From Segatella copri (lineage in GTDB: Bacteria; Bacteroidota; Bacteroidia; Bacteroidales; Bacteroidaceae), in the NCBI RefSeq assembly GCF_019249655.2, contig NZ_CP137557.1, forward strand, positions 588,001-652,000: DNA of 64,000 nucleotides, written 5' to 3'. This document shows, in pieces, positions 47,718 through 56,912 of the stretch. Within the stretch, counting starts at the first letter, position 1, and every line of letters begins with the position of its first letter. The position numbers and the translations under genes were made by a program. A model generated the notes under the pieces. The model was not told the DNA's origin, ran no database searches, and was given only the letters and a program-made list of their open reading frames with translations.

Positions 47718-47800
47718 TAGATTCGTTCTTTTTATATAAAAGACTGTTTTAAGTAGACAAATAAAGGTTATTAAGGTACGAGATTTAATGGATAATGAAG

Positions 47801-47838
47801 ATCCCTTGCAGCAGAAATGTTGCAAGGGATTGTTTTTT
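47801..47838 (+). terminator. Terminator after GH51
   Basis: ATCCCTTGCA pairs perfectly with TGCAAGGGAT across 10 nt, followed by a run of T. Confidence 0.92.
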
Positions 47839-47903
47839 TGTTTTTTTTTAATGCCAATGAATGAATAAATAACAAAATATTTGCCCTTTCTACTTTTTTT
47901 TAT

Positions 47904-47911
47904 TAAATTTG
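47904..47911 (+). promoter_or_regulatory. Promoter of the MORN-like secreted protein gene
   Basis: TAAATTTG, 50 bp before the ATG. Confidence 0.65.
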
Positions 47912-47961
47912 CACACGTAAAGAGTTAACTATAAAATAATTGAATAAAAATAGGAAGTGAT

Positions 47962-49449
47962 ATGAGATTAAGAAATCTTATCTTGATGGTTCTTGCTGTG
48001 ATGTGTACATCCCAGGTGATGGCGCAGAGTAAACGTAATGTGCGTAAGCGCCCTGCTAAACGTACCGTCGTTAATAACACCAAGAAACCAGTTGACAAAA
48101 CTAAGGACGCAAAGTTGCCTGTAGATTCTCAGGCTGTGGCTCCTGCTGCTCAAACTACGGCTGTTCCTGCTGCGGCTGTTCCTGCTGCGGCTGTTCCTGC
48201 TGCGGCAGCACCTGCTGGCTCTACAGCAACACCTGCTGCTGCTCCTGCGGCAACAACTCCGGCAACCGCTGCAGCAGCTGCAGCAACGACACCAGCAACT
48301 CCTGCCAATGCAGCTGGTGAGGCTTCATTGTTGCCACCGCCAGCTCCTGCTGTTCCTCAGGACCGTGTGGACACCATCTACTACAACAAGAATTGGAAGG
48401 TGATTACCAACAAGGCTTTCGCCAGCTATTATCGCTATGCTCTCTATCCAGCGAACCCAACCATGGCTAAGGAGTTCAAGACCTATTATATTGATGGTGC
48501 CTTGCAGAGTGAGGGCAGTTTCCTGGAACTCGACAAGAATGATGATGCCAACAGTAAGTTTACCGATACTTACATCTCTTATTACAAGGATGGCAATGTA
48601 GAGGAGAAGAAGACCTTTGTGGATGGCAAGCTGAACGGTGAATATTCCATCTATTTCAATAATGGCAACATCAATAAGCACTTCCTGATGAGCGAAGGCC
48701 GACGTGATGGACTTTCTGCCACTTTCACCGAGGATGGAAAGATCTGTACCCTCACCCCATACGTTTCCGACCAGCCGGATGGCTACTATGTGGTGGTTGA
48801 CATCGATGGCAACTACTCCAAGTATTCGCTTGCCGACAAGCAGCCAGTGCTTGAAACTCCAAGTCCTTCGGAAATCGTTACGGAGTATAAGAACGGCGTG
48901 GCTTGGCCTTACTATAATAAGAATGGTCTTATCGTGGGTGCCAGCAACACCATAGTGGAAGACATCGGCGGTTATCGCCAGATTGGTCTGTTCCTCGTAA
49001 ACAAGAGTATGATTAATCTCGACCTCGACCCTAGTCAGATAGAGATTTATTCCATCAAGAAGGACAAACGCAAGGAATTCGAGAAGATTTCTGCCCAGGA
49101 GTACAATGACAAGATCGAGAAATATGTGCGCCGCAATTCCATGATGCCGGCTGCCCGCAATAGCAATGTGAATACCAACCTGGGTGCCCAGTTCTCTAAC
49201 TCTTCCAATACGGTGAAGGATTTCCAGGCCCGCATCTGCCGCATGCGCAAGCTGGATGATGGAACCCGCATGAAGTATGCCGAGAAGGAACCTACTAATT
49301 TGGGCTATCTGGAACGTACTACCATCCATCCGGGTGAGGTTGTCTATGGCTATATCTATACCGACGACCGCAAGGGAGTGGATCTCTTCGTAAAGGTGAA
49401 GATCAACGGTATCGACTACTTGTTTGAATGGGACGATAGTAAGAAGTAA
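47962..49449 (+). CDS. Secreted MORN-like repeat protein with Ala/Pro/Thr linker
   Basis: 495 residues with a signal peptide (MRLRNLILMVLAVMCTSQVMAQ). A basic stretch is followed by a low-complexity Ala/Pro/Thr linker at ~55-125, encoded in part by three 15-bp repeats (48163-48207). The central part has YwqK/MORN-type repeats (YYIDGALQSEGSF, YYKDGNVEEKKTF, YFNNGNINKHF). The C-terminal ~170 residues are a beta-rich domain I do not recognise. It is probably periplasmic or surface-exposed, with the linker spanning the peptidoglycan or capsule. The kinase gene follows after a tandem repeat, perhaps in the same transcript. Confidence 0.75.
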   Translation: MRLRNLILMVLAVMCTSQVMAQSKRNVRKRPAKRTVVNNTKKPVDKTKDAKLPVDSQAVAPAAQTTAVPAAAVPAAAVPAAAAPAGSTATPAAAPAATTPATAAAAAATTPATPANAAGEASLLPPPAPAVPQDRVDTIYYNKNWKVITNKAFASYYRYALYPANPTMAKEFKTYYIDGALQSEGSFLELDKNDDANSKFTDTYISYYKDGNVEEKKTFVDGKLNGEYSIYFNNGNINKHFLMSEGRRDGLSATFTEDGKICTLTPYVSDQPDGYYVVVDIDGNYSKYSLADKQPVLETPSPSEIVTEYKNGVAWPYYNKNGLIVGASNTIVEDIGGYRQIGLFLVNKSMINLDLDPSQIEIYSIKKDKRKEFEKISAQEYNDKIEKYVRRNSMMPAARNSNVNTNLGAQFSNSSNTVKDFQARICRMRKLDDGTRMKYAEKEPTNLGYLERTTIHPGEVVYGYIYTDDRKGVDLFVKVKINGIDYLFEWDDSKK

Positions 49450-49450
49450 T

Positions 49451-49510
49451 CAGATACAATCAGATACAATCAGATATAGTCAGATACAATCAGATACAAT
49501 CAGACCTAAT
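49451..49510 (+). repeat. Six-unit 10-bp tandem repeat before the LytS-type kinase
   Basis: CAGATACAAT occurs as two exact units, one variant (CAGATATAGT), two more exact, and a last variant (CAGACCTAAT). It fills the whole gap between two genes. Confidence 0.92.
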
Positions 49511-49513
49511 CAG

Positions 49514-51538
49514 ATGAAAACAAAGAAAATGATCAACTGCTTAATCAAGAGGTGCTCCTGTTTCGTAATGGGAGCACTTCTCGTTGCTGCCTGCCAGCGG
49601 CCAGCCGGTTCGGCAGAATCCGACGAGTATCGGGAGGCGTTGCGGAAGGTGGATGATTCCATTGCTGCACAGTCGCCACTGGCTCGCAAGTTGGTAGAAC
49701 AGGGCTTGAAGGAGGCTGAGGACAGCTTTGCCTTCTATGAGTACTATTCCCGAATGGGCAAGTACTTCTGCCTGTCGTCAACACCCGATTCCATGGTTCC
49801 TTATATAGATAAGGTAATCCAGTTTGCCAAGCAGCAGCCCGAGTCGCCTCGCCGCAACAGTCTGCTTGCCTTTGCCTACAACACGCAGGCTGCCAACTAC
49901 CACAACTTCCATAAGAAAGGAGATGAGGCGCTGGCACTCTATCTGGAAACCTATCGCCTGTCGCTGGCCAGCGATACCAAGGACCAGTCGCCTATGATAT
50001 GTGCCAATGTGGGAGATGCCTATATTGCCCAGAACCAGTTGCCCGAGGCTGCCCAGTGGTATCGCCGTGCGCTGTTTCTGGTTGACTCGCTCAATTTGCC
50101 GAAGAAAGAAAATATCACCCTCTATCTGGGATTGGCTACCATCTACTTGCAACTCAACGATTTTGATACGTCGCTTCAGTATTATCAGCAGACTGAGAAG
50201 TATTTCAATCAGATGTCTGTAGCGATGCAAGCCTATTATTTGAACAACTACGGAAATTATTATTATTATTCTAAGGACTACAAGAATTCCCTTCGATTGT
50301 TTTTGCGCCTCAAGGATTTGCTGGAAAAGCGTGGCAAAACGGAGACCTTCGATATGTATCTCTGTAAACTCAATATGGCTGATGTCTATCTCAATCTGGA
50401 CCAGTTGGCTGAGTCGGAGAAATATCTCGATGAGGTAGAGCCTTATATGCGTAAGAATGCAGACGACGTAGCGGTTTACTATTGTCACACCATCCGCATC
50501 GGACTGGCTGTGAAGAAGCATGATATGCAGGCAGTTTCCCGCATTCTGGATTCCGAGAAGAATATGCCTGTGATGCCCTTTTCCATGCGTCAGATTCGCA
50601 ATCATTATCTCAGATTGTACTACAGGGCAATGGGAGATTACCGCCAGGCATACGAAAACCTGCGTGAAGATATGCAGCAGAACGATTCCCTGGAACACCG
50701 CCGCATCAACATGCGGGCATCCGAGGTGATGGAGCGATTCACACGAGATACCCTCAAGCTTCACCACGACCTGGCGATGGAGCATAAGAATGTGGAACTG
50801 CAGGAGGTGAAGATGTTTGCCATCGCTGCTGTTGCTGCCGTCTTGCTGATTATCATGTTCTTCATCATGAAGACGATTCAGAACCGTCGGCGCATGGAGA
50901 CCAATAAGTTGCGTATCATGCAGCTCAGAATGGAGGCTGTGCGCAACCGCATCTCTCCTCATTTCGTCTTCAATGTGCTGAATAATAAGATTGTGCATTC
51001 GGGCAATGCCGAGGCGGATGAACTGATGCGCCTGTCGAAGCTGATTCGTGCCAACCTCGATATGTCGTGCCGACTGGATGTGAGCCTGGCTGAGGAGTTG
51101 GACTTCGTGAAGCAGTATGTGGAGGTAGAAAGACCTCTGGTAGATGGCAACTTCGAGTTCAAGCTTGAGGTGGCTCCGGATATCGACCTCGACAAGGTGC
51201 ATGTGCCTTCCATGTTTGTACAGATATTGGTGGAGAATGCCCTGGTTCACGGATTGAGAGGATGGGAAGGCGAAAAGCGACTGCAGGTAAAGGTAGAACG
51301 CAGGCAGAAAGGCATGACATCCATCTCCGTCATCGACAACGGACCGGGTTTCGATATCCGAAGCACGGGTAAGAAGCGGACTGGACTGACGGTGCTCAGT
51401 CAGACCATTGCGATGATTAACGAGCGCAATCGCAGCAAGATGACCTTCTCTATGCGTAACCTCAAGGGTGAAGACGGAAAGGTGCTGGGCTGCGAATCCA
51501 GTTTCTGTATACCAGACGAGATTAATTTATCTATATAA
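49514..51538 (+). CDS. LytS/YehU-type sensor histidine kinase with TPR sensor
   Basis: 674 residues from the ATG at 49514; the frame runs back through the tandem repeat to 49424, which would give a repetitive, unlikely N-terminus. A lipobox (LVAAC, C27) or signal anchor is followed by ~420 residues of TPR-like helical repeats (ANVGDAYIAQNQLPEAAQWYRRAL). One membrane span follows near 435-455 (IAAVAAVLLIIMFFIM). The His_kinase domain has H483 in RISPHFVFNVL, and the ATPase region has LVENALVHGL and DNGPGFD. It likely signals to the LytTR regulator 27 bp downstream. Confidence 0.87.
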   Translation: MKTKKMINCLIKRCSCFVMGALLVAACQRPAGSAESDEYREALRKVDDSIAAQSPLARKLVEQGLKEAEDSFAFYEYYSRMGKYFCLSSTPDSMVPYIDKVIQFAKQQPESPRRNSLLAFAYNTQAANYHNFHKKGDEALALYLETYRLSLASDTKDQSPMICANVGDAYIAQNQLPEAAQWYRRALFLVDSLNLPKKENITLYLGLATIYLQLNDFDTSLQYYQQTEKYFNQMSVAMQAYYLNNYGNYYYYSKDYKNSLRLFLRLKDLLEKRGKTETFDMYLCKLNMADVYLNLDQLAESEKYLDEVEPYMRKNADDVAVYYCHTIRIGLAVKKHDMQAVSRILDSEKNMPVMPFSMRQIRNHYLRLYYRAMGDYRQAYENLREDMQQNDSLEHRRINMRASEVMERFTRDTLKLHHDLAMEHKNVELQEVKMFAIAAVAAVLLIIMFFIMKTIQNRRRMETNKLRIMQLRMEAVRNRISPHFVFNVLNNKIVHSGNAEADELMRLSKLIRANLDMSCRLDVSLAEELDFVKQYVEVERPLVDGNFEFKLEVAPDIDLDKVHVPSMFVQILVENALVHGLRGWEGEKRLQVKVERRQKGMTSISVIDNGPGFDIRSTGKKRTGLTVLSQTIAMINERNRSKMTFSMRNLKGEDGKVLGCESSFCIPDEINLSI

Positions 51539-51565
51539 TATAATAAGATGTAAACTAAGGGGAAT

Positions 51566-52339
51566 ATGAAAATAGTTATTGTAGACGATGACAAGCAGGC
51601 GGCTTACGATTTGGAGGCTCGCCTGCTGAAGAGTTATAAGATTGAGGTGGCTGGTGTCGCCTTGAACGGTTTGGACGGATTGGCACTGGTCAACAAGCAT
51701 CGTCCTGATGTGTTGTTTCTCGATGTGCAGTTGCCTGATATTTCAGGCTTGGATTTCCTTGACCGTATTGATGATTTTACGGATGGCGACTGTCGTGTGG
51801 TGATGTATACGGCATACGACAAGTTTGTCCTGCCTGCCTTTCGCAAGAAAGCCTTCGATGTGCTGCTCAAGCCGATAGACAATAAGGACTTGGCGCTGAT
51901 TATGTGCCGACTGGAAGAGGCGGGCATCGAGAGCCTTCCATCCTCAGCCCGGGGCGTATCGCTTGACGAAAACGGCTTGAGCATCCAGAATCCGAAGGAT
52001 GATAAGTTCCTGCTCTATACCAACAGCACAGACTTCAAACTGGTTGACAAGCGAGACATCGGTGTATTCAAGTATAATCACGAAGGTCGCTGCTGGGAGG
52101 TAGTGGTGGCAGGTGTTCCTGCTCCTGTCCGCCTGAAGCGCAATGTAAAGAGCGAGTCGCTGGCTGGTCTCGACAAGCAGTTTGTGCAGGTCAACCAGAA
52201 GTACATCATCAATATGGACTATCTGATAGAGGTGGTCGACAATGTCTGCCATTTCTATCCGCCGTTCGACAACATCGATTATGTGAAGGTGGGCCGCTTC
52301 TTTCGCAAGAAGTTTATCGAGCGTTTTTGCAGCCTGTAA
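51566..52339 (+). CDS. LytTR-family response regulator
   Basis: 257 residues. The receiver domain spans 1-120, with D7/D8/D9 acid cluster and phospho-acceptor D53 (LFLDVQLPD). A LytTR DNA-binding domain at ~150-257 has KRNVKSESLAGLDKQFVQVNQKYIINMDYL, the typical second half. It is encoded directly after the LytS-type kinase. LytTR proteins bind paired ~9-10-bp direct repeats, which makes the 10-bp repeat array upstream of the kinase a possible target. Confidence 0.92.
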   Translation: MKIVIVDDDKQAAYDLEARLLKSYKIEVAGVALNGLDGLALVNKHRPDVLFLDVQLPDISGLDFLDRIDDFTDGDCRVVMYTAYDKFVLPAFRKKAFDVLLKPIDNKDLALIMCRLEEAGIESLPSSARGVSLDENGLSIQNPKDDKFLLYTNSTDFKLVDKRDIGVFKYNHEGRCWEVVVAGVPAPVRLKRNVKSESLAGLDKQFVQVNQKYIINMDYLIEVVDNVCHFYPPFDNIDYVKVGRFFRKKFIERFCSL

Positions 52340-52447
52340 ATGCATATTTCCCCCTCGGATACCAACATATTGTATGAAAAAGGCCGGAAAAGTTTGAATT
52401 ATGCATAAAAAAACGTCCAAGATGGTAGCAGTTAGCCAATTATTTCG

Positions 52448-52455
52448 TAACTTTG
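52448..52455 (+). promoter_or_regulatory. glnN promoter
   Basis: TAACTTTG, 33 bp before the ATG. It excludes the TTG start at 52453. Confidence 0.8.
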
Positions 52456-52488
52456 CACCCGCAAACTTATAAAAATAATAAAAGAAGA

Positions 52489-54678
52489 ATGGCTAATTTG
52501 AGATTTGAGGTTGTAGCCGAGGCCTTTAAGAAAAGACCTGTAGAGGTGAAGACTCCCAAGGTGCGCCCTTCGGAGTACTTCGCCAAGTATGTATTCAACC
52601 GCCAGAAGATGTACAAGTATCTGCCATCTGATGTGTACGAGAAACTCATCGATGTAATAGATAATGGTACTCGTCTGGACCGTTCCATCGCTGATGCCGT
52701 GGCTGCCGGCATGAAGCTCTGGGCTGAGGAAAACGGGGTAACGCATTATACGCACTGGTTTCAGCCATTGACCGAGGGCACTGCCGAGAAGCACGATGCC
52801 TTTGTGGAGCATGACGGAAAGGGTGGTATGATTGAGGAGTTCTCTGGCAAGTTGCTGGTGCAGCAGGAGCCTGATGCCAGCTCGTTCCCTAATGGTGGTA
52901 TCCGCAACACCTTCGAGGCTCGTGGCTATTCTGCATGGGATCCTACATCGCCTGTGTTCATCATCGACGATACCCTCTGTATCCCTACCATCTTTATTTC
53001 TTATACAGGTGAGGCTTTGGACTACAAGGCTCCATTGCTCCGCTCGCTCCATACCCTGAGTGAGGCGGCTACCGAGGTGTGCCACTATTTCTACCCACAG
53101 GTAAAGAAGGTGCAGACCAATCTCGGTTGGGAGCAGGAGTACTTCCTGGTAGATGAGAGCCTTTACTCGGCACGTCCCGACCTGATGCTCACGGGTCGTA
53201 CCCTGATGGGACACGATTCAGCAAAGAACCAGCAGATGGACGACCATTATTTCGGAACCATCCCTGAGCGTGTGCAGGCTTTCATGAAGGATCTGGAAAT
53301 CCAGGCACTTGAACTCGGCATCCCTTGCAAGACCCGCCATAACGAGGTGGCTCCAAACCAGTTTGAGTTGGCGCCTATCTATGAGGAGTGCAATCTTGCC
53401 GTTGACCATAACATGCTCCTCATGAGTTTGATGAAGCGTGTGGCACATAAGCACGGTTTCCGTGTTCTCTTGCACGAGAAGCCATTCGCTGGCGTCAACG
53501 GTTCGGGTAAGCACAACAACTGGAGCCTCTGCACCGATACTGGCGTACTGCTGCATGCAGCAGGCAAGACTCCGGAGGATAACCTTCGCTTCGTAGTCTT
53601 CATCGTAGAGACCTTGATGGGTGTTTATAAGCACAATGGACTGTTGAAGGCTTCTATCATGAGTGCTACCAATGCGCATCGACTTGGAGCCAATGAGGCA
53701 CCTCCAGCCATCATCTCTTCATTCCTGGGCAAGCAGCTCACCGATTTGCTCGACCATATCGAGAAGGCTGATAAGGAAGAACTCTTCGCTCTTGCCGGCA
53801 AGAAGGGTATGGAGCTGGATATCCCTGAGATTCCAGAGCTGATGATTGATAACACCGACCGCAACCGTACCTCACCATTCGCCTTCACCGGCAACCGTTT
53901 CGAGTTCCGTGCCGTAGGTTCAGAGGCCAACTGCGCATCTTCTCTCATCGTATTGAATGCTGCCGTAGCTGAGGCGCTCGAAGACTTCAAGGCTCGTGTA
54001 GATGCCTTGATAGCCAAGGGCGAGGACCAGACTTCGGCTATCATCGACATCGTAAGAGAGGATATCAAGACCTGCAAGCCTATCCGCTTCGATGGCAATG
54101 GCTATTCTGATGAGTGGAAGGAAGAGGCTCAGAAGCGTGGCTTGGATTGCGAGGCATCCTGCCCAGTGGTCTTCGACCGTTATCTGGACAAGGAGAGCAT
54201 CGAGATGTTTGCCAAGACCAATGTGATGAGCGAGAGCGAGCTGAAGGCGCGCAACGAGGTGAAGTGGGAGACCTATACCAAGAAGATTCAGATTGAGGCT
54301 CGTGTGATGGGCGACCTGACCATGAACCACATCATCCCTGTGGCTACCCACTATCAGAGCCGTCTGGCGAAGAACGTAGAGGGCATGATCCACATTTTCG
54401 GTGGCGAGGAAGGCAAGAAGTTGACAGCCCGTAACGTGAAGATTATCCGTGAGATTGCCGAGCGCACCGAGTCGATAGAGCGTGGTGTAGAGGCTTTGGT
54501 AGATGCCCGCAAGGTGGCGAACAAGATAGAGAGCGAGCGCGAAAAGGCTGTAGCCTATCATGACACGGTGGCTCCAAAGATGGAGGAAATCCGTTATCAG
54601 ATAGACAAGCTCGAGCTTCTCGTAGCCGATGAACTTTGGACCTTGCCAAAGTATCGTGAGCTGCTGTTCATCAGATAA
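52489..54678 (+). CDS. glnN: Type III glutamine synthetase
   Basis: 729 residues, matching the large GSIII type. Family blocks: EWEQEYFLVDESL-like glutamate-binding region (GWEQEYFLVDE), KTRHNEVAPNQFELAP, LLHEKPFAGVNGSGKHNNWS and NRTSPFAFTGNRFEFRAVGS. It makes glutamine from glutamate, ammonia and ATP in the cytoplasm and is the main ammonium-assimilating synthetase form in Bacteroides relatives. Single gene with its own promoter and a strong bidirectional terminator. Confidence 0.96.
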   Translation: MANLRFEVVAEAFKKRPVEVKTPKVRPSEYFAKYVFNRQKMYKYLPSDVYEKLIDVIDNGTRLDRSIADAVAAGMKLWAEENGVTHYTHWFQPLTEGTAEKHDAFVEHDGKGGMIEEFSGKLLVQQEPDASSFPNGGIRNTFEARGYSAWDPTSPVFIIDDTLCIPTIFISYTGEALDYKAPLLRSLHTLSEAATEVCHYFYPQVKKVQTNLGWEQEYFLVDESLYSARPDLMLTGRTLMGHDSAKNQQMDDHYFGTIPERVQAFMKDLEIQALELGIPCKTRHNEVAPNQFELAPIYEECNLAVDHNMLLMSLMKRVAHKHGFRVLLHEKPFAGVNGSGKHNNWSLCTDTGVLLHAAGKTPEDNLRFVVFIVETLMGVYKHNGLLKASIMSATNAHRLGANEAPPAIISSFLGKQLTDLLDHIEKADKEELFALAGKKGMELDIPEIPELMIDNTDRNRTSPFAFTGNRFEFRAVGSEANCASSLIVLNAAVAEALEDFKARVDALIAKGEDQTSAIIDIVREDIKTCKPIRFDGNGYSDEWKEEAQKRGLDCEASCPVVFDRYLDKESIEMFAKTNVMSESELKARNEVKWETYTKKIQIEARVMGDLTMNHIIPVATHYQSRLAKNVEGMIHIFGGEEGKKLTARNVKIIREIAERTESIERGVEALVDARKVANKIESEREKAVAYHDTVAPKMEEIRYQIDKLELLVADELWTLPKYRELLFIR

Positions 54679-54706
54679 TATTTCCTGGATTAGGAATTGA
54701 GATAAT

Positions 54707-54747
54707 AAAAAAAGAGTGCATTGTTTGTTACAGTGCACTCTTTTTTT
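54707..54747. terminator. Bidirectional terminator between glnN and the Omp28-like gene
   Basis: AAAAAAAGAGTGCA pairs with TGCACTCTTTTTTT; A-run and T-run on opposite sides serve both strands. Confidence 0.92.
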
Positions 54748-54796
54748 ATTATCTTTGTCATTTTATGACTTCATATTGCTTTAATATGATTTCATA

Positions 54797-56860
54797 TTAC
54801 TTCACAACAACCTTGATGGTCTGGCCATTTGAAAGCTTCACGAGGTTGATACCCTTTGTTGGAGCATTCAACTTCTGACCATCGATGGTGTAGCGACCCA
54901 CCTCTTTCACGTCATTCCAGTTGATAATGTTAGAAATGCCGGTAAGGTCACTGTCGCCAACTGCTACCATGTTGGTGTTATCTACCCACAAATCGTTCAT
55001 GGCAGATGCAAGAGCAGTCTTGCCATCCTTCTCTGTCTCTTTCATAGGACGGCTTACGAACGCAATGATATGCATGTTCTGGCTCTTCCAAGCATCATCA
55101 AGCTCTACCTCATAGTCGTTCTCGTAACTGTTGCCGTTGGTCTGGAGAGCATCACCGAGTGTGCCGGTCACAATCTTGCGCAATACATGGTTGTGGGTGG
55201 TAGGCTTTGCCATGGTACCACCGGTGTTCTGCTTGCCTTTTACCTTATCCTCGGTGAGGTAGATGGTGAGGCGTGCATCGTCTCCAATCAGCTTCTGATA
55301 TTGGTTGATCAGTTTACCCATTACCTTGATGCTCAGCTTGCCTGTTGTATCATCAAGTTTAGAGTCAATGCTGATGGTTGAGAATGATGGATAATATGCT
55401 GCAGACTCGTTGATGATTGTGTTGAGCATGCTAACAACATTGTCCTGGTCGCTTGCTTTCTGAGCAGCCATGTTCACTGTCAATGCCTTGTCGTAATTGA
55501 TCACGTCATTGTCGTAGAAGTATCTGTTAAAGGCACCGGAACCATCTGATGGAGTAGAGTAGTTGGCCAACTTGTTAGCCTCTGGCACAGTGAATACATC
55601 TGATAATGTTTCTACAGATCCATCTTCGTTTACTTGCTGACGTTCTCCGTGGATAGAAACGATAGCAAGATCTTCGTCTTCACGAGCCTTGGCTGTCTTG
55701 GTGAGTACCTGGTCTGCAAAGTAGGTGTATTTTGACATTTGGCATGCATAGAACTCTACAAGGTTCTTGGTACGGTCGAAATTCTCCTTATAGACCTTGA
55801 AGTTGGTTGTCAATGTATCATTTTTCAATTCACCCTCTGGAGCCTTACCCTCGATTTCTACTGGGTAGATGGTAACCTTGTGGTCACCGGTGGTCCAGGC
55901 ATCATCTACTTTAAGACGTACAGGGATGTTTGTATAATCTGCGTCAGTGATTTCCTTGTACTGATCAGCAGCTACATTGTCCTTGCTATAGGTGAAAGAG
56001 CCGATTCGCTTGCCGTCCATTTCCAGGGCGAACTTGGCATTTGTAATGTTGTCGCGACCTTCATTGTGGCATGTGAACGCCAATACCTGCTTATCGCCCT
56101 TCTTTGCAAATGGAACCGCAGCAATCTTGTCCATTACCAAATCGTGGAGAATGAAAGTACCATCCTCTTTTTCGATGATAAGCTGAATCATCAGGTTAGA
56201 ACCATCGTATCCGGCAGAGATAGGCTCCCACTGCCATTTGGATTCATCGCGGCCATCTTCATAGATGTCACCAAAGGCGAGGAATCCATAAGGACCTACG
56301 TATGTACCAGAAGAGCCAATTGGCTTTTCTGACTCAACCTGCTCTGGTGTGTAATTGTAAAATGGCAACAACGCATAGAAATCCTTGGTATCGATGGTAT
56401 ATGGTTCATCAAACCAAACGTAGTTCCAATGCAATTGTGTGGTAGCAATCTCCTTCTCTGCAATGGCGTTGGTAACATTTCCCTTATCGTCAATCTTGCA
56501 GATGGTAACCTTACTGTTGCCGATAGGTGCTGTCAGGAAGAAGCGGGCACCTACAATCTTGCAGCCCTCATACTTCTTGAAGGCATCATTGTAGAAGATG
56601 GTACCCAGAGACAAAGTACCTTTGGCGCCCTTCATGCCTGATGGCCATACATAGCTCTCGTCGTAGCTATAGTTGATATAGCGCTGGTTTGCTTCCAATT
56701 CTCCGGCACGGGTTGCTATTTTCTTGGCTGCCTTCTGTGGAGTGGCAGTCTCTACCCATGTCTTGGCTGTTGCCTCCTTGTTGATGCGCTTCATACTCTG
56801 AGCGTTGGCAGACATTGTCATCAAGACAAGTGCTGCTGACATCAAGTAAATATTTCTCAT
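54797..56860 (-). CDS. Omp28-related outer-membrane/secreted protein
   Basis: 687 residues with a signal peptide (MRNIYLMSAALVLMTMSANAQ). The C-terminal half resembles the Omp28 family of Porphyromonas/Prevotella (DEDLAIVSIHG, YYPSFSTISID, HNHVLRKIVTG). The last ~45 residues (VGRYTIDGQKLNAPTKGINLVKLSNG) form a sorting-tail-like ending also seen in the neighbouring protease. It lies 52 bp after the protease gene without a visible promoter, so the two form an operon. Location at the outer membrane is family-based; the function is unknown. Confidence 0.7.
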   Translation of the reverse strand: MRNIYLMSAALVLMTMSANAQSMKRINKEATAKTWVETATPQKAAKKIATRAGELEANQRYINYSYDESYVWPSGMKGAKGTLSLGTIFYNDAFKKYEGCKIVGARFFLTAPIGNSKVTICKIDDKGNVTNAIAEKEIATTQLHWNYVWFDEPYTIDTKDFYALLPFYNYTPEQVESEKPIGSSGTYVGPYGFLAFGDIYEDGRDESKWQWEPISAGYDGSNLMIQLIIEKEDGTFILHDLVMDKIAAVPFAKKGDKQVLAFTCHNEGRDNITNAKFALEMDGKRIGSFTYSKDNVAADQYKEITDADYTNIPVRLKVDDAWTTGDHKVTIYPVEIEGKAPEGELKNDTLTTNFKVYKENFDRTKNLVEFYACQMSKYTYFADQVLTKTAKAREDEDLAIVSIHGERQQVNEDGSVETLSDVFTVPEANKLANYSTPSDGSGAFNRYFYDNDVINYDKALTVNMAAQKASDQDNVVSMLNTIINESAAYYPSFSTISIDSKLDDTTGKLSIKVMGKLINQYQKLIGDDARLTIYLTEDKVKGKQNTGGTMAKPTTHNHVLRKIVTGTLGDALQTNGNSYENDYEVELDDAWKSQNMHIIAFVSRPMKETEKDGKTALASAMNDLWVDNTNMVAVGDSDLTGISNIINWNDVKEVGRYTIDGQKLNAPTKGINLVKLSNGQTIKVVVK

Positions 56861-56912
56861 TGTCTTGTTCTATTTATATTTTTATATTTATGATTCTAAA
56901 GGATATATCTGT

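Noticed and set aside
49451..49510. Possible CRISPR-like array
   Set aside because: Units are contiguous 10-bp repeats without spacers and no cas genes are present.
54750..54757. Plus-strand TATCTTTG next to the glnN terminator
   Set aside because: It would read antisense into the Omp28-like gene with nothing to express; a chance match is likely.
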